A stretch of DNA of 60,137 nucleotides from Bacteroidales bacterium (GTDB lineage Bacteria; Bacteroidota; Bacteroidia; Bacteroidales; Tenuifilaceae): the NCBI GenBank assembly GCA_013376985.1, contig JACABB010000036.1, positions 1 to 60,137 of the forward strand, given 5' to 3'. Below the pieces are notes generated by a model, which saw only the letters and a list, made by a program, of their open reading frames with translations, was not told where the DNA came from and did not search any database. The position numbers and the translations under genes were made by a program. Below are positions 31,289-42,284 of this stretch, piece after piece; positions within the stretch are counted from its first letter, which is position 1, and every line of letters starts with the position of its first letter.

Positions 31289-33223
31289 ATGATTAAAATT
31301 ACTTTCCCCGATGGAAATGTTAGGGAGTATCCACAAGGGATAACTGGGCTTGATGTAGCAAAGAGCATTTCCGAAAGACTTGCTAAAGAAGTTCTTTCAG
31401 TAACTGTTAGCGGTGAGGTTTGGGATCTTACCCGTCCAATTACTACAAATGCTACCCTTCGCTTACACAAGTGGGACGATGAACAAGGAAAGCATGCATT
31501 CTGGCATTCATCAGCGCATCTCATGGCCGAGGCAATTGAAAGCCTTTACCCTGGTGCTAAGTTTGGTATTGGACCAAGCATCGAGAATGGTTTTTATTAT
31601 GATGTTGATTTTGGAACAACAACTCTTGTTGAGGCAGATCTTGTTAAGATCGAAGAAAAAATGATGGAGTTTGTTCGTGAGAAACAGGATATTGTTCGTA
31701 AAGAAATTTCAAAAGCAGAAGCCCTCAAACTATTTAACGATAAGGGCGATAACTATAAAGTTGAACTTATTTCAGATTTGGAAGATGGAACCATTACTCT
31801 TTATACTCAAGGCGGTTTTACCGATTTGTGTAGAGGACCACACCTTCCTGATACGAGTTTTATAAAATCAATTAAACTACTAAGCATAGCTGGAGCTTAC
31901 TGGAGAGGAGATGAAAAAAACAAGATGCTAACCCGCATTTATGGTATTACTTTCCCTCAAAAGAAACAGCTAGATGAATATCTTGTACTATTGGAGGAGG
32001 CTAAAAAACGTGATCATAGGAAAATTGGAAAGGAATTAGAACTTTTCACTTTCTCACAAAATGTTGGTGCTGGTCTACCTTTATGGCTACCCCGTGGTAC
32101 AGCATTGCGCGATAAACTTGAACAATTCCTGAAGAAAGTTCAAAAGAAACATGGCTATGAGCAGGTAATTACCCCGCATATTGGACAAAAGGAACTATAT
32201 ATTACTTCTGGTCACTGGGCTAAGTATGGGAAGGATAGTTTCCGTCCTATTACAACACCACAGGAAGGGGAGGAGTTTATGCTTAAACCGATGAATTGCC
32301 CTCACCATTGCGAGATTTATAAATCAAAACCACGTTCATATAAGGATTTACCAGTTCGTTTTGCAGAATTTGGTACAGTGTATCGTTACGAGCAGAGTGG
32401 CGAACTACACGGTTTGACGAGAGTTCGTGGATTTACTCAGGATGATGCCCACCTTTTCTGTCGCCCAGATCAGGTTAAAGAGGAATTTTTAAAGGTTATT
32501 GATATTGTACTTTACATTTTTAAAACATTAAACTTTACTGAATTTACCGCTCAGATATCACTTCGTGATCCAAACAATACCGAGAAGTATATTGGAACAG
32601 ATGAGAACTGGAATAAAGCTGAGCAAGCAATTATTGAGGCTGCAAACGAGAAAGGGTTAAAAACTGTTACTGTACTTGGTGAGGCTGCTTTCTATGGTCC
32701 AAAACTGGACTTTATGGTTAAGGATGCTATTGGACGTAAGTGGCAGCTGGGTACAATTCAGGTCGACTATAACCTCCCTGAACGCTTCCAACTCGAATAT
32801 ATAGGTGCAGACGATAAACGATATCGCCCAATTATGATTCATCGTGCACCATTTGGATCAATGGAGCGATTTGTAGCGGTTTTAATCGAGCATACAGGTG
32901 GAAAATTCCCACTTTGGCTAACCCCGGATCAGGCTGTTATTTTACCAATCAGCGAAAAATATAACGAATACGCAAAAAAAGTTTTGAATTTCCTAAATAA
33001 TTCCGATATTCGCACGCTGATTGACGATAGAAACGAGAAGATTGGTAAGAAAATAAGGGACAATGAGTTAAAGCGTATTCCTTATCTTATTATAGTTGGC
33101 GAAAAAGAAGAAGAGGCTGGTTTAGTGGCTGTTAGAGTTCAAGGTGAGGGTGATAAAGGGCAGATGAAACTTGAAGAATTCGTCAGTTTTATTAATGATG
33201 AGATTAAAAAACAATTAGAATAG
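31289..33223 (+). CDS. thrS: threonine-tRNA ligase
   Basis: The 644-aa class II synthetase charges tRNA-Thr. Start [17 protein letters not shown] (31289) matches the TGS domain at 1-60. The editing domain follows with [10 protein letters not shown], and CRGPHL as the second zinc-site element. The catalytic core follows with motif 2 ([12 protein letters not shown]), MNCPHHC and motif 3 ([13 protein letters not shown]), then the anticodon-binding domain. It heads the conserved cluster thrS-infC-rpmI-rplT. Confidence 0.97.
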   Translation: MIKITFPDGNVREYPQGITGLDVAKSISERLAKEVLSVTVSGEVWDLTRPITTNATLRLHKWDDEQGKHAFWHSSAHLMAEAIESLYPGAKFGIGPSIENGFYYDVDFGTTTLVEADLVKIEEKMMEFVREKQDIVRKEISKAEALKLFNDKGDNYKVELISDLEDGTITLYTQGGFTDLCRGPHLPDTSFIKSIKLLSIAGAYWRGDEKNKMLTRIYGITFPQKKQLDEYLVLLEEAKKRDHRKIGKELELFTFSQNVGAGLPLWLPRGTALRDKLEQFLKKVQKKHGYEQVITPHIGQKELYITSGHWAKYGKDSFRPITTPQEGEEFMLKPMNCPHHCEIYKSKPRSYKDLPVRFAEFGTVYRYEQSGELHGLTRVRGFTQDDAHLFCRPDQVKEEFLKVIDIVLYIFKTLNFTEFTAQISLRDPNNTEKYIGTDENWNKAEQAIIEAANEKGLKTVTVLGEAAFYGPKLDFMVKDAIGRKWQLGTIQVDYNLPERFQLEYIGADDKRYRPIMIHRAPFGSMERFVAVLIEHTGGKFPLWLTPDQAVILPISEKYNEYAKKVLNFLNNSDIRTLIDDRNEKIGKKIRDNELKRIPYLIIVGEKEEEAGLVAVRVQGEGDKGQMKLEEFVSFINDEIKKQLE

Positions 33224-33259
33224 ACAAATTATTATTAACTAATTACGGAGGATAAAACA

Positions 33260-33814
33260 ATAGCTGCACCTGTTTTAATAAAAAGAGAAGATAAGGACAA
33301 CAAGTTCTTGATTAACGAACAGATCAGATATAAACTTGTCCGTATTGTTGGTGAAAATATAGATAACCAAGGCGTTGTCTCTATTGAAGAGGCCAGAAGA
33401 ATGGCCGAAAGCCTTGAACTTGATTTAGTCCTTATTTCGGATAAGGCAGATCCCCCTGTTTGCAGGATTATAGATTTTCAGAAGTTCCTTTATCAACAAA
33501 AAAAGAAACAAAAGGAAATTCGAGCAAACACTCAAAAAGTTGTGGTTAAAGAGATTCGATTTGGCCCCAATACAGATGAGCACGATTACAATTTTAAGTT
33601 AAAACATGCTCAGAATTTTTTGGAAGATGGATCAAAGGTGAAAGCTTATGTGTTTTTTAAGGGTCGTTCAATTCTTTTTAAAGAACAAGGTGAAATTCTT
33701 TTACTAAGATTTGCTCAAGATTTAGAGGAGATTGGTAAAGTTGAACAATTACCTAAACTCGAAGGAAAAAGAATGACGATTTTTATTACTCCAAAATCCG
33801 CTAAGAAGAAATAG
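33260..33814 (+). CDS. infC: translation initiation factor IF-3 with ATA start
   Basis: The 184-aa factor keeps 30S subunits free and checks the start codon. The frame is open upstream of [11 protein letters not shown] to ATA 33260 ([15 protein letters not shown]), preceded at 8 nt by GGAGG (33247-33251), a rare clear Shine-Dalgarno for this phylum. No ATG exists at the N-terminus; a TTG at 33308 would remove the conserved start. Rare AUU/AUA starts in infC allow IF-3 to repress its own translation, so ATA fits. The body has the IF-3 N-terminal domain, the basic linker ([15 protein letters not shown]) and the C-terminal domain ending [11 protein letters not shown]. Confidence 0.9.
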   Translation: MAAPVLIKREDKDNKFLINEQIRYKLVRIVGENIDNQGVVSIEEARRMAESLELDLVLISDKADPPVCRIIDFQKFLYQQKKKQKEIRANTQKVVVKEIRFGPNTDEHDYNFKLKHAQNFLEDGSKVKAYVFFKGRSILFKEQGEILLLRFAQDLEEIGKVEQLPKLEGKRMTIFITPKSAKKK

Positions 33815-33838
33815 TTACAAATAAAATAGATAGTAAGA

Positions 33839-34036
33839 ATGCCGAAAATTAAGACAAACTCCGGAGCAAAGAAGAGATTTTCTTTAACCGGTACTGGGAA
33901 GATCAAAAGGAAACATGCTTACAAAAGTCACATCCTTACTAAAAAGGAAACCAAGCAGAAAAGAAACTTAACCCATATGGGTTTGGTTCACAAAACCGAT
34001 GTGAATCGCGTTAAAATTATGCTTGGACTTAAGTAA
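33839..34036 (+). CDS. rpmI: 50S ribosomal protein L35
   Basis: 65 aa, starting [20 protein letters not shown] and including [20 protein letters not shown]. It is a standard length for this very basic large-subunit protein. It lies 24 nt after infC in the usual operon. Confidence 0.97.
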   Translation: MPKIKTNSGAKKRFSLTGTGKIKRKHAYKSHILTKKETKQKRNLTHMGLVHKTDVNRVKIMLGLK

Positions 34037-34142
34037 AACAACGTTCTTTTTTTGATTTAGTTACTTTTAGTTATTAACCAGAATGAATTAGCACGAAGAG
34101 TCCTTACAAGGAACGCTAACCATTCAAAACATGTAATGTAAA

Positions 34143-34487
34143 ATGCCACGTTCAGTAAACGCTGTTGCATCAAGAAGAAGAAGAAAAAAAATTCTTGAGC
34201 AAACAAAAGGAAACTTCCTGGGACGCAGGAATGTTTACACAGTAGCAAAAAATACCCTTGAGAAAGGTTTGGGCTACGCTTACCGCGATCGTAAGAAGAA
34301 AAAAGCAGAATTTCGCGCTCTTTGGATTCAACGTATTAATGCTGCCGTAAGACCTTATGGTATGTCATACTCAGAGTTCATTGGTCAAGTTAATAAAAAA
34401 GGAATTGCTATTAACCGCAAAACTTTAGCCGATTTAGCAATGAATGAACCTGAAGCATTCAAGAAAATTGTTGATTCAGTAAAATAG
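34143..34487 (+). CDS. rplT: 50S ribosomal protein L20
   Basis: 114 aa, [20 protein letters not shown], then AKGN-like [20 protein letters not shown] and [21 protein letters not shown]20 binds 23S rRNA early in assembly and in many bacteria represses its own operon. The 106-base gap before it may hold such a leader. Last gene of the operon, followed by a terminator. Confidence 0.97.
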   Translation: MPRSVNAVASRRRRKKILEQTKGNFLGRRNVYTVAKNTLEKGLGYAYRDRKKKKAEFRALWIQRINAAVRPYGMSYSEFIGQVNKKGIAINRKTLADLAMNEPEAFKKIVDSVK

Positions 34488-34507
34488 ATTGAACAATCAG
34501 AATAGAG

Positions 34508-34534
34508 AAAGGGAAGTTTTGCTTCCCTTTTTTT
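34508..34534 (+). terminator. terminator of the thrS-rplT operon
   Basis: Nine-bp perfect arms AAAGGGAAG and CTTCCCTTT around TTTTG, followed by TTTT. Confidence 0.9.
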
Positions 34535-34630
34535 ATTTCAAACAGTTAAATTTTATTCATTTAAATAAAAATTTAAAGATAAAGTGTAAGGTTTTGTAAC
34601 TTTCGACGGAATCGAATAACAAATGAGTAT

Positions 34631-35347
34631 ATGAAGATTGCACTTATAGGATATGGTAAGATGGGGCATGAGGTAGAAATAGTTGCCTTGAATCGAAATC
34701 ATCAAGTTATTTTGAAGATCGATAAAGATAATCAGAACGACTTAACACAGCAAAATCTTAAAGAAGTAGATGTTGCCATTGAGTTTAGCATACCGGCTAC
34801 TGCTTATCAAAACGTACGAAAATGCCTTGAATCAAATACCCCCGTTGTTGCGGGAACCACAGGCTGGTTAGATAAACTTGATGAGGCTAAACTTATTGCT
34901 AATAATAGTAATACAGCCCTTTTTCATGCTTCAAATTATAGTATTGGGGTTAATATGTTTTTTAGATTAAACAAAGTTTTAGCAGATTATATCAATAATG
35001 TTAAAGGGTATTCATTATCAATTGCCGAAACTCATCACACCCAGAAACTCGACGCACCAAGCGGAACGGCAATCACGCTTGCTCAGTTAATCTCAGAATC
35101 TATTGACGATCTAGGTGGTTGGACTCTACTCCCCGAAAAAAACATTGGAAAGATTCCAATTGAGGCTATAAGGGAGGGCGATGTACCTGGAACTCATACG
35201 GTGATTTTTAATTCCGAGCAGGATGAAATTATACTTACGCATAAAGCAAAGAGTAGAAAAGGCTTTGCTTTAGGGGCTGTTTTGGCTGCTGAGTTTTTAG
35301 TGGGTAAGAAAGGTTTTTTTACAATGGAAGATCTTCTAAAGTTCTAA
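34631..35347 (+). CDS. dapB: 4-hydroxy-tetrahydrodipicolinate reductase
   Basis: The 238-aa enzyme reduces the cyclic intermediate of the diaminopimelate/lysine pathway with NAD(P)H. N-terminal Rossmann motif IALIGYGKMG, then VDVAIEFSIP and VVAGTTGW. The family signature ETHHTQKLDAPSGTA contains the substrate-binding His-His and Lys. The end has HKAKSRKGFALGAVLAAEFL. Length is typical of the short Bacteroidota form. Lies 52 nt before lepB, probably co-transcribed. Confidence 0.96.
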   Translation: MKIALIGYGKMGHEVEIVALNRNHQVILKIDKDNQNDLTQQNLKEVDVAIEFSIPATAYQNVRKCLESNTPVVAGTTGWLDKLDEAKLIANNSNTALFHASNYSIGVNMFFRLNKVLADYINNVKGYSLSIAETHHTQKLDAPSGTAITLAQLISESIDDLGGWTLLPEKNIGKIPIEAIREGDVPGTHTVIFNSEQDEIILTHKAKSRKGFALGAVLAAEFLVGKKGFFTMEDLLKF

Positions 35348-35399
35348 TATTTCAATTAAAAGAATTATAATTGCTAAGTTTTAAATAAAAATTAATGCT

Positions 35400-36740
35400 A
35401 TGATTAAAAAAGTAAATGATTTTATTGCTAACAAGTATTTTAAGTTTGGTACTGTATCATTCATGTACTTACTCTGGATTATATGGCTTGGTAGCTATTG
35501 GTTACTCCCCGGGTTAGTAATTATTTATGATTTATATATTAGCCATAAGGTTAATTGGACTTTTTGGAAAAAGCGTGGTGAAAAGAAAAAAAGCGTTGTT
35601 GTAGAGTGGATTGATGCAATAATTTTTGCCGTTATTGCGGCAACACTTATTAGAATGTTTTTTATTGAAGCCTATACTATTCCTACATCATCAATGGAAA
35701 AATCACTGCTGATTGGCGATTATCTGTTTGTAAGCAAGGTCAGCTATGGCCCCAAATTACCAAACACGCCAATTTCGTTTCCGTTTGTTCATCACACCTT
35801 ACCATTCTGCAAGGAGACAAAATCATTCGTAGAATGGGTTAAATGGCCTTATAAAAGATTGGCAGGCCTACAGAAAATAAAACGGAATGATGTAGTTGTT
35901 TTTAACTTTCCCGAAGGGGATACGGTAATCTTACAGTATCAGGATGTAAGTTATTATAGCATGGTTAGAGAGTATGGTCGTGATTATATTTGGAAAAACT
36001 TTGATGTAATATCTCGCCCTGTTGATAAAAAAGAGAATTATATTAAACGATGTGTCGGAATTCCTGGTGATTCAATATTTGTTCAGCACGATCAACTTTA
36101 TGTTAACGGAAAAAAGCAAGAAACTATTGGGAAGGTTCAATATATCTATTTTGTAATGACCAATGGGACACCAATAAATTCTGTGCATTTTGAGGAGTTA
36201 CATATTTCAAAGGCAGATCAGAACTATAATGCCGCAGGTAGCGTTTATCGACTTCCATTAACCGATGAAGCTGCCGAAAAGATTAGGAGTTTTAATAACG
36301 TAGTAAGCGTTGTAAAAGCCGAGAATACTAATCCTGCAATGATGGCTAAAGCAATCTTTCCTCATAATTCCAAATTTCCATGGACTGAGGATAATTTCGG
36401 ACCAATTTGTGTGCCTAAAAAAGGTGTTACTGTACAGCTAAATTTGGATAATTTACCACTTTACCAAAGGATTATTGATGTTTATGAAAATAACAATTTG
36501 TTAGTTAAGGATGGGGCTATTTATATCAACGGCAAAAAAGAAACAAGTTACACATTTAAAATGGATTACTACTTTATGATGGGTGATAATAGGCATAATT
36601 CAGCAGATGGTCGTTACTGGGGATTTGTTCCTGAAGATCATGTTGTTGGTAAGGCTGTATTTGTTTGGCTTTCGTTAGATAAGGAGAAAGGTTTTCCTGG
36701 CAATATCCGATGGGATAGAATGTTTAGGGCAATACACTAG
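35400..36740 (+). CDS. lepB: signal peptidase I, enlarged form
   Basis: The 446-aa inner-membrane peptidase removes signal peptides from exported proteins. Two N-terminal hydrophobic segments (FMYLLWIIWLGSYWLLPGLV) and a third (AIIFAVIAATLIRMFFIEA) precede the catalytic Ser in PTSSMEKSLLIGDYLFVSK. The catalytic Lys is in NYIKRCVGIPGDSIF. The last box is MMGDNRHNSADGRYWGFVP. The protein is much longer than enterobacterial LepB because of an insertion at about residues 245-370, a usual feature in this phylum. A terminator follows. Confidence 0.95.
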   Translation: MIKKVNDFIANKYFKFGTVSFMYLLWIIWLGSYWLLPGLVIIYDLYISHKVNWTFWKKRGEKKKSVVVEWIDAIIFAVIAATLIRMFFIEAYTIPTSSMEKSLLIGDYLFVSKVSYGPKLPNTPISFPFVHHTLPFCKETKSFVEWVKWPYKRLAGLQKIKRNDVVVFNFPEGDTVILQYQDVSYYSMVREYGRDYIWKNFDVISRPVDKKENYIKRCVGIPGDSIFVQHDQLYVNGKKQETIGKVQYIYFVMTNGTPINSVHFEELHISKADQNYNAAGSVYRLPLTDEAAEKIRSFNNVVSVVKAENTNPAMMAKAIFPHNSKFPWTEDNFGPICVPKKGVTVQLNLDNLPLYQRIIDVYENNNLLVKDGAIYINGKKETSYTFKMDYYFMMGDNRHNSADGRYWGFVPEDHVVGKAVFVWLSLDKEKGFPGNIRWDRMFRAIH

Positions 36741-36767
36741 AAATAATTACATTTAATTATAAATATT

Positions 36768-36800
36768 AAACCTCAATGGTTAAAACCGTTGAGGTTTTAT
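36768..36800 (+). terminator. terminator after lepB
   Basis: Arms AAACCTCAATGGTT (36768-36781) and AACCGTTGAGGTTT (36784-36797) pair along 14 positions with one wobble. A T-rich end follows. Confidence 0.85.
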
Positions 36801-36816
36801 TGCAAATTATATTTAG

Positions 36817-37479
36817 ATGAATAATACGGTGATTCTATCAACTGCGTATCTGCCTCCAATTCAATACTTCTCTAAATTATTATCTTATCCAGAAGTATTA
36901 ATCGAAGCGCAAGAATCCTATTCAAAGCAAAGCTACCGTAATCGCTGTGAAATTTTAAGTTGTAATGGTCTTTTATCCTTAACCATTCCTGTAGTAAAAG
37001 TTAATGGGAATAATACATTAACTAAAGATATTGAGATTGATTACTCAACGAATTGGCAAAAAAATCATTGGAAGGCAATTGAATCTGCATATAGAACTTC
37101 TGCATATTACGATTTTGTTGCAGATTTGATTAACCCATATTTTAGCAAAAAGGAGAAGTATCTGATCGATTTAAATGCTAAGATTATTTTAGAGGTAATG
37201 GAATTTTTAGGAGTTAGTAAAAGTATAACGAACACTGGCGAATTTGTTAATGAGTATTCTAAAGATGTGGCTGATTTTAGGAGTTCAATCCATCCTAAGT
37301 CACAGTTCCAGACTGTTGACAATGAATTTAAGGCAATAAAATATTTTCAAGTGTTCAATGATAGATTTAGTTTCTTTCCAAATCTTAGTGTTATTGATTT
37401 GTTATTCAACGAAGGGTTAAATAGTTTAAAGATTCTTCAGGATTCATCAATAAAAAAACCTACCCGGCCTTTTCAATAG
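36817..37479 (+). CDS. WbqC-like family protein
   Basis: The 220-aa protein matches the WbqC family (STAYLPPIQYFSKLLSYPEV, SYRNRCEILSCNGLLSLTIP, NWQKNHWKAIESAYRTSAYY). Members often lie near polysaccharide or lipid-carrier genes, and their activity is not settled. Here it follows lepB, with no sugar genes nearby. Complete length. It converges with the next gene over a shared hairpin. Confidence 0.85.
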   Translation: MNNTVILSTAYLPPIQYFSKLLSYPEVLIEAQESYSKQSYRNRCEILSCNGLLSLTIPVVKVNGNNTLTKDIEIDYSTNWQKNHWKAIESAYRTSAYYDFVADLINPYFSKKEKYLIDLNAKIILEVMEFLGVSKSITNTGEFVNEYSKDVADFRSSIHPKSQFQTVDNEFKAIKYFQVFNDRFSFFPNLSVIDLLFNEGLNSLKILQDSSIKKPTRPFQ

Positions 37480-37498
37480 ACAAGGTAGGCTTTTATTT
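37459..37498. terminator. shared hairpin between convergent genes
   Basis: CCTACC (37459-37464) and GGTAGG (37484-37489), flanked by A-rich and T-rich runs, overlap the end of the WbqC-like gene and precede the end of the leftward barrel gene. It can work in both directions. Confidence 0.6.
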
Positions 37499-37504
37499 TA
37501 ATTT

Positions 37505-39043
37505 CTAGAATTTAAAGCCAAGAGTAATAAGTAGTTTTCCTTCGGTCATTTTGGTAGAAACAGGATTTATAGCTAAAGAGCCATCTGTATTACGTAAATC
37601 ATAGAATATGTAACTTTCTTTTTGCATTGAGTATAAATAGGCGGCATCAACAAAGAAATTTCCTGAACGATAACCAACTCCTCCCGATAATATTGTTCGA
37701 TTTGCATTATCATTTAATCCACCCTTTTTATATGGACTTGGATAGAATGCATAACCTCCTCTAAGGAAGAATTCTTTTACTCGTAATTCACCACCAACTC
37801 TTATATTATTGACATTCCTGTAGTTATTGGTGATGTTATTGTTTTCATTAGAATAGCTATAGCCATCGCCTCCCTCTCTAAAACGCATTGTTGAGTAGTT
37901 AATGTGTTCGTAATCAAGGCTTAGTAGACCTAAATCTTTAAAGACGTAAGCGATACTAGCAATTGTTTTAAGCGGAGTTTCAAGATTGTAATCATAACGG
38001 CTATTTGGAGTGGAGGATTTAGAAGAACCAAGTTTGAAATTAGTAGACATTGAGTATGAATAGGTGTCTTGCAATTTATAATAGGTTGGCGTATGTAAAG
38101 CAACCCCAAGTCTTAATCCTTCAACAGGCTTGTAGATTACACCAATTTTAAAATTGTATCCAGTTCCTGTTGTTTCAAAAGATTGATTATAGTCGGAGTA
38201 ATTAAATTTATCCCCGTTGGGTAAATTAGTATTTGTTGAAAAGGCATCTTCACTATATGTCGTTGTGGATTTATAATTGATATTTGATGCATTAAGACTT
38301 GCCCCAAGATATAGCTTATTAGAGAGGTTCATGCCTAAAGACATTACATATTCTCCAGATGAACCCGAGGTTGAGACTCTGTTTCGCTGAAAAACGCCAT
38401 CTCCATTGTTTAATGAAGGCCAATATTTATCATGATTTCCAGGAATAGTGTCAATTAAATAAGTGCTCCAAGCCATTATAGCCTCCCATGGTGCATTTGA
38501 GTCAAGATAAGGATTGTAGTTGCTTTTAGGGTTGATAGGTGGGAGAGACATGTCAATATAATTATTCCCTTGTGCTTGAGCAGCAAAATAATCCATTATA
38601 GAACTTGTTGGGTTATCACCATTTGCATACGAGGAAGTGTAGAAATCGTTAGTGCGATTATAGCCAAAAGCTAAATTCAAATTGATTAAACCAGTTTGAT
38701 TATCACCATTAGGTTTAAAGGAGAGAACAAAACCTAAGTTATCGAAATATGTTCGATTCCTAGTATCTTCACCACTACTCCCATTAAAAGAGGAGTTTAT
38801 GTTCCTACTTTTAAATGATGGTGTTAAGGTGAATTCTGATGTTCGGTAAACGCCCAACCCTGCAGGGTTGTGGCTAATTGAACTAAAATCTCCTCCAAGG
38901 GCACCAAAAGCCCCTCCCATACTTGTAAAGCGAGCAGTACCCCCATTAAAGGCTTGGGAGAACCTCAATGCATCGGAAGGAGACTGAGCGATTGAATAAA
39001 AGTTTATCAGAACAAGGATTATAATTGAAATTTTGGTTTTCAT
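37505..39043 (-). CDS. OmpP1/FadL-type outer-membrane protein
   Basis: The 512-aa protein has a signal peptide (MKTKISIIILVLINFYSIAQ), then the family's N-terminal hatch region: ALRFSQAFNGGTARFTSMGG, AFGALGGDFSSISHNPAGLG. Barrel strands follow to the C-terminal LLITLGFKF. FadL-type barrels carry hydrophobic molecules through the outer membrane; in Bacteroidota many remain unassigned. It follows the Asn/Arg-rich lipoprotein gene on the same strand, 119 nt downstream. Confidence 0.85.
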   Translation of the reverse strand: MKTKISIIILVLINFYSIAQSPSDALRFSQAFNGGTARFTSMGGAFGALGGDFSSISHNPAGLGVYRTSEFTLTPSFKSRNINSSFNGSSGEDTRNRTYFDNLGFVLSFKPNGDNQTGLINLNLAFGYNRTNDFYTSSYANGDNPTSSIMDYFAAQAQGNNYIDMSLPPINPKSNYNPYLDSNAPWEAIMAWSTYLIDTIPGNHDKYWPSLNNGDGVFQRNRVSTSGSSGEYVMSLGMNLSNKLYLGASLNASNINYKSTTTYSEDAFSTNTNLPNGDKFNYSDYNQSFETTGTGYNFKIGVIYKPVEGLRLGVALHTPTYYKLQDTYSYSMSTNFKLGSSKSSTPNSRYDYNLETPLKTIASIAYVFKDLGLLSLDYEHINYSTMRFREGGDGYSYSNENNNITNNYRNVNNIRVGGELRVKEFFLRGGYAFYPSPYKKGGLNDNANRTILSGGVGYRSGNFFVDAAYLYSMQKESYIFYDLRNTDGSLAINPVSTKMTEGKLLITLGFKF

Positions 39044-39162
39044 AAGGCATAGGTATTATAGTTCTTATTTTGTAATAGGAATTTAATATTTGGAGTTTAA
39101 CCCTATTTGTACTACCGAATAATTGTATATTCGGTAGTAAGGGTATAGTTTGTTTAAAATTT

Positions 39163-40641
39163 CTATCTTCTCCTTTCTCCACCACCAGACGAGGAAGAAC
39201 TTGATGAGCCTGATGAAGAATTATTGGATGAGCCTGATGAGGAGTTACCCCCTCCACTTGAAGAAGGTCTGGAGAATGATGATTCGTTACCTGAGCTAAT
39301 CCTTTCTCTTGAGCCTGATGGAGTAGATGTACTTACTCTATTTGGGCTGTTATATGTAGGTGTAGTACTCCTACCTCCTTCCCTTACCGTAGAAGAATTT
39401 CGACTATTTATACCTCTATTGCTTATACCCTCAGTATTTTGATTCCTCGAATTTGGTCTTATATAATCATTATTAGCGGATCTTGGTCTTTGGTAATTTC
39501 CTTGATTGCCAAAGTCATTGTTTCTTCGTGTTGATTCAGTCCTATTTAAAGTGCCATTGGTATTTCTAATTCTAGTATTGTTTTCTTGGTTACCGATTCC
39601 ATTATTCCTTCGTGTTACCTCTGTTCTTTCGTTATTTCTATAAGTACCATCGTTTCTTAATCGGGCCGTATTATAATCTCCAATTCTATTGTTTCTTCGG
39701 GTTACTTCCTGTGCGTTATTTCTTTGCCCATTACCATAATTAGTGCCTTGCGTGTTATTTCTTGACCGAATATTAGCATTGTTTCTTACTCCTCCATTAA
39801 TTGTTGATTCAGATGTTGAACCATTTCTTCTACGATCTGAAATAATTTGATTTTCGTATGATATTCCTGATCGTAGATTTGGAGATGTATTTGTTGTTGA
39901 ACCACCAGTACGTCTGCCATAATGCTCATTATGATTAGTGTAATACTGATTATTCCAATAATATGAATCACCGGTAAACCAATTATTATAAGCATAATAA
40001 GGGTTATAGAAACCATAATCCCAGAAATTATTGTACCAAGGATTATAATAATTTGAATACCATGGACTCCAATCATTCCAATAGTTATATGTCCAACCAA
40101 AACCGAATCTAAATCCTCTATGATAGTTAGGCCAGCTAAACATTGCTGAGATATACCAAGGCTCTACCCAAATCTGATTACCCATAATAACAGTGTTGTA
40201 TAAGGCTGGATCGTAAGCACTTGCATAAAAATAATCGTCGGAATAGCGTGATGTAAAATTTTCGCTACCATACCGAGGGTCTTCTATCCCTCTAAGTCTG
40301 CGCTCGTAAGAATCTTGATAAGAGTCTGATAGTATTCTTCTGTATGGGTTTTCATTCTCCACCTTTGTGGCCAATGAATCAGTTTTAGTCGTGTCTGAAG
40401 TATTTACATCAGCATACTTATTTTCGAGTTGTGAAAACTTGGAGGTATTTTGTAGACTTACATTGTTTGGATTAGTTGTTTGAACTTTTTCACTTGCTAC
40501 CAATGTTGTTGTTTTATTCGGTGTATAGTAAATATCATCAGCGGATGTTGTTGATGATTTGCTCATGTACATGCTCGATGAGCATGAGGTTAGTATAAAC
40601 CCTAATAGAGCAATGCTGAAAATTTGAAGTTTGGTTTTCAT
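39163..40641 (-). CDS. low-complexity Asn/Arg/Ser-rich lipoprotein
   Basis: The 492-aa protein has a lipoprotein signal ([12 protein letters not shown]). A charged linker contains [20 protein letters not shown]. An aromatic segment rich in Tyr, Trp and Asn follows (about 170-235: [20 protein letters not shown]). From about 240 the protein is low complexity with repeated TRRNN units ([29 protein letters not shown]) and ends in Gly/Ser runs before GERRR. It is probably surface-exposed or periplasmic and largely disordered. No enzymatic domain seen. Family known to me only as hypothetical. Confidence 0.75.
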   Translation of the reverse strand: MKTKLQIFSIALLGFILTSCSSSMYMSKSSTTSADDIYYTPNKTTTLVASEKVQTTNPNNVSLQNTSKFSQLENKYADVNTSDTTKTDSLATKVENENPYRRILSDSYQDSYERRLRGIEDPRYGSENFTSRYSDDYFYASAYDPALYNTVIMGNQIWVEPWYISAMFSWPNYHRGFRFGFGWTYNYWNDWSPWYSNYYNPWYNNFWDYGFYNPYYAYNNWFTGDSYYWNNQYYTNHNEHYGRRTGGSTTNTSPNLRSGISYENQIISDRRRNGSTSESTINGGVRNNANIRSRNNTQGTNYGNGQRNNAQEVTRRNNRIGDYNTARLRNDGTYRNNERTEVTRRNNGIGNQENNTRIRNTNGTLNRTESTRRNNDFGNQGNYQRPRSANNDYIRPNSRNQNTEGISNRGINSRNSSTVREGGRSTTPTYNSPNRVSTSTPSGSRERISSGNESSFSRPSSSGGGNSSSGSSNNSSSGSSSSSSSGGGERRR

Positions 40642-40738
40642 AACACACCTCCTTGTTATTAAGATATTGTTTTATTTCGCTATTTTTACCGCAGTTGAAT
40701 TCATGTATATAATACAAATATCATACCAAATAAGAGCT

Positions 40739-42214
40739 ATGGCTAAAGAAATTACAAGCAGAAAGGACAATTATTCACAATGGTATAACGATATCGTTAT
40801 CAAGGCTGGTTTGGCTGATCATTCGGCTGTAAGAGGATGTATGGTAATTAAGCCATACGGTTATGCTATATGGGAGAAGATACAAGCCCAACTTGATAGG
40901 ATGTTTAAAGAAACTGGACATCAAAATGCTTATTTTCCATTACTTATACCAAAATCATTCTTTAGTAAAGAGGCAAGCCATGTTGAAGGCTTCGCCAAAG
41001 AGTGTGCCATAGTTACTCATTATAGATTAAAAAATGATGTGAACGGAAAAGGAGTTGTTGTTGATGAAGAGGCAAAACTTGAAGAAGAGTTAATTATAAG
41101 ACCAACCTCAGAGACAATAATTTGGAATACTTATCGTACTTGGATTCAATCGTATCGCGATTTGCCAATTCTCATTAACCAATGGGCAAATGTTGTTCGA
41201 TGGGAAATGCGTACTAGATTATTCCTTCGGACTGCTGAGTTTCTATGGCAGGAGGGACATACGGCTCATGCAACGAAGGAAGAAGCTATTGCTGAAACAA
41301 AGCAAATGGTTAATGTTTATGCAAAGTTTGCGCAGGAATGGATGTCGATGCCAGTGATAATTGGTACTAAATCTGAATCAGAACGTTTTGCGGGAGCTAT
41401 AGATACATATTGTATTGAAGCATTAATGCAGGATGGTAAGGCTTTACAAGCAGGAACGTCTCACTTTTTAGGACAAAATTTTGCGAAAGCATTTGATGTG
41501 AAATTTTCAAGTAAAGAGGGAGTTCTTGATTATGTTTGGGCAACCTCATGGGGAGTATCTACCCGTTTAATGGGTGCTTTGATTATGGCTCACTCTGATG
41601 ATAATGGTTTAGTATTGCCTCCAAAACTTGCTCCAACTCAGGTTGTTTTTGTTCCAATTTATAAAACAGAAGAGGAACTTTCTAAAATAAGCGAAAAGGT
41701 TCATCAACTTAAAAAGTCACTTGAACTTAAAGGTATTACAACCTTATTTGATAATAGAGACAACCTTAAACCGGGTTTTAAATTCGCTGAATATGAATTG
41801 AAGGGATTTCCAGTTAGAATAGCGATTGGACCTAAGGACTTAGAAAAAGGTACTGTTGAGATAGCTCGACGGGATACTTTGGAAAAACAATTTGTATCTC
41901 AAGAAAATGTGGCTGATTACGTTGAAAAATTACTTGTTGATATTCAGGAAAATCTTTTCAATAAAGCGGTCAACTTTAGAACTGATAGTACAACAAAAGT
42001 TGATACTTATGAAGAGTTTAAGAAAGTTCTTGATGGAAAGGGTGGTTTTATTCTTGCACATTGGGATGGAACCCGTGAAACGGAAGAAATTATTAAAGAA
42101 GAGACAAAAGCTACTATCAGGTGCATACCTATTGGTGGAATAAAGGAGGCTGGTAATTGCATATTGACTGGCAAACCTTCGAGTCAAAGGGTTGTTTTTG
42201 CTAGGGCTTATTAA
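40739..42214 (+). CDS. proS: proline-tRNA ligase, short (archaeal/eukaryote-like) form
   Basis: The 491-aa class II synthetase starts at [18 protein letters not shown] (40739), which matches the usual N-terminus. Core motifs include [30 protein letters not shown] (motif 2 region), [12 protein letters not shown] and [14 protein letters not shown]. The anticodon-binding part starts at [12 protein letters not shown], and the C-terminal zinc-like domain ends [13 protein letters not shown]. It has no bacterial-type editing insertion, as usual for this phylum. Confidence 0.96.
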   Translation: MAKEITSRKDNYSQWYNDIVIKAGLADHSAVRGCMVIKPYGYAIWEKIQAQLDRMFKETGHQNAYFPLLIPKSFFSKEASHVEGFAKECAIVTHYRLKNDVNGKGVVVDEEAKLEEELIIRPTSETIIWNTYRTWIQSYRDLPILINQWANVVRWEMRTRLFLRTAEFLWQEGHTAHATKEEAIAETKQMVNVYAKFAQEWMSMPVIIGTKSESERFAGAIDTYCIEALMQDGKALQAGTSHFLGQNFAKAFDVKFSSKEGVLDYVWATSWGVSTRLMGALIMAHSDDNGLVLPPKLAPTQVVFVPIYKTEEELSKISEKVHQLKKSLELKGITTLFDNRDNLKPGFKFAEYELKGFPVRIAIGPKDLEKGTVEIARRDTLEKQFVSQENVADYVEKLLVDIQENLFNKAVNFRTDSTTKVDTYEEFKKVLDGKGGFILAHWDGTRETEEIIKEETKATIRCIPIGGIKEAGNCILTGKPSSQRVVFARAY

Positions 42215-42238
42215 ATTGTTTTGTAAATTGCTCAATAG

Positions 42239-42246
42239 TATATTTG
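42239..42246 (+). promoter_or_regulatory. -7 box TATATTTG
   Basis: Matches TAnnTTTG, 38 nt before the next gene's start, just after proS. A TTTG (42220-42223) is 15 bases upstream, closer than usual for the -33 element. Confidence 0.45.
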
Positions 42247-42284
42247 TAAAAAAGGATAATTGTTATATCAATTCTCAAAATAAA

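Noticed and set aside
33308-33814. infC starting at TTG 33308
   Set aside because: It would drop the conserved N-terminal residues and has no ribosome site, whereas ATA 33260 has GGAGG at good spacing.
39224-39442. Acidic rightward frame opposite the low-complexity lipoprotein gene
   Set aside because: It is the mirror of Ser/Gly/Arg-rich codons of the leftward gene. The leftward gene has a proper lipoprotein signal; this frame has nothing.
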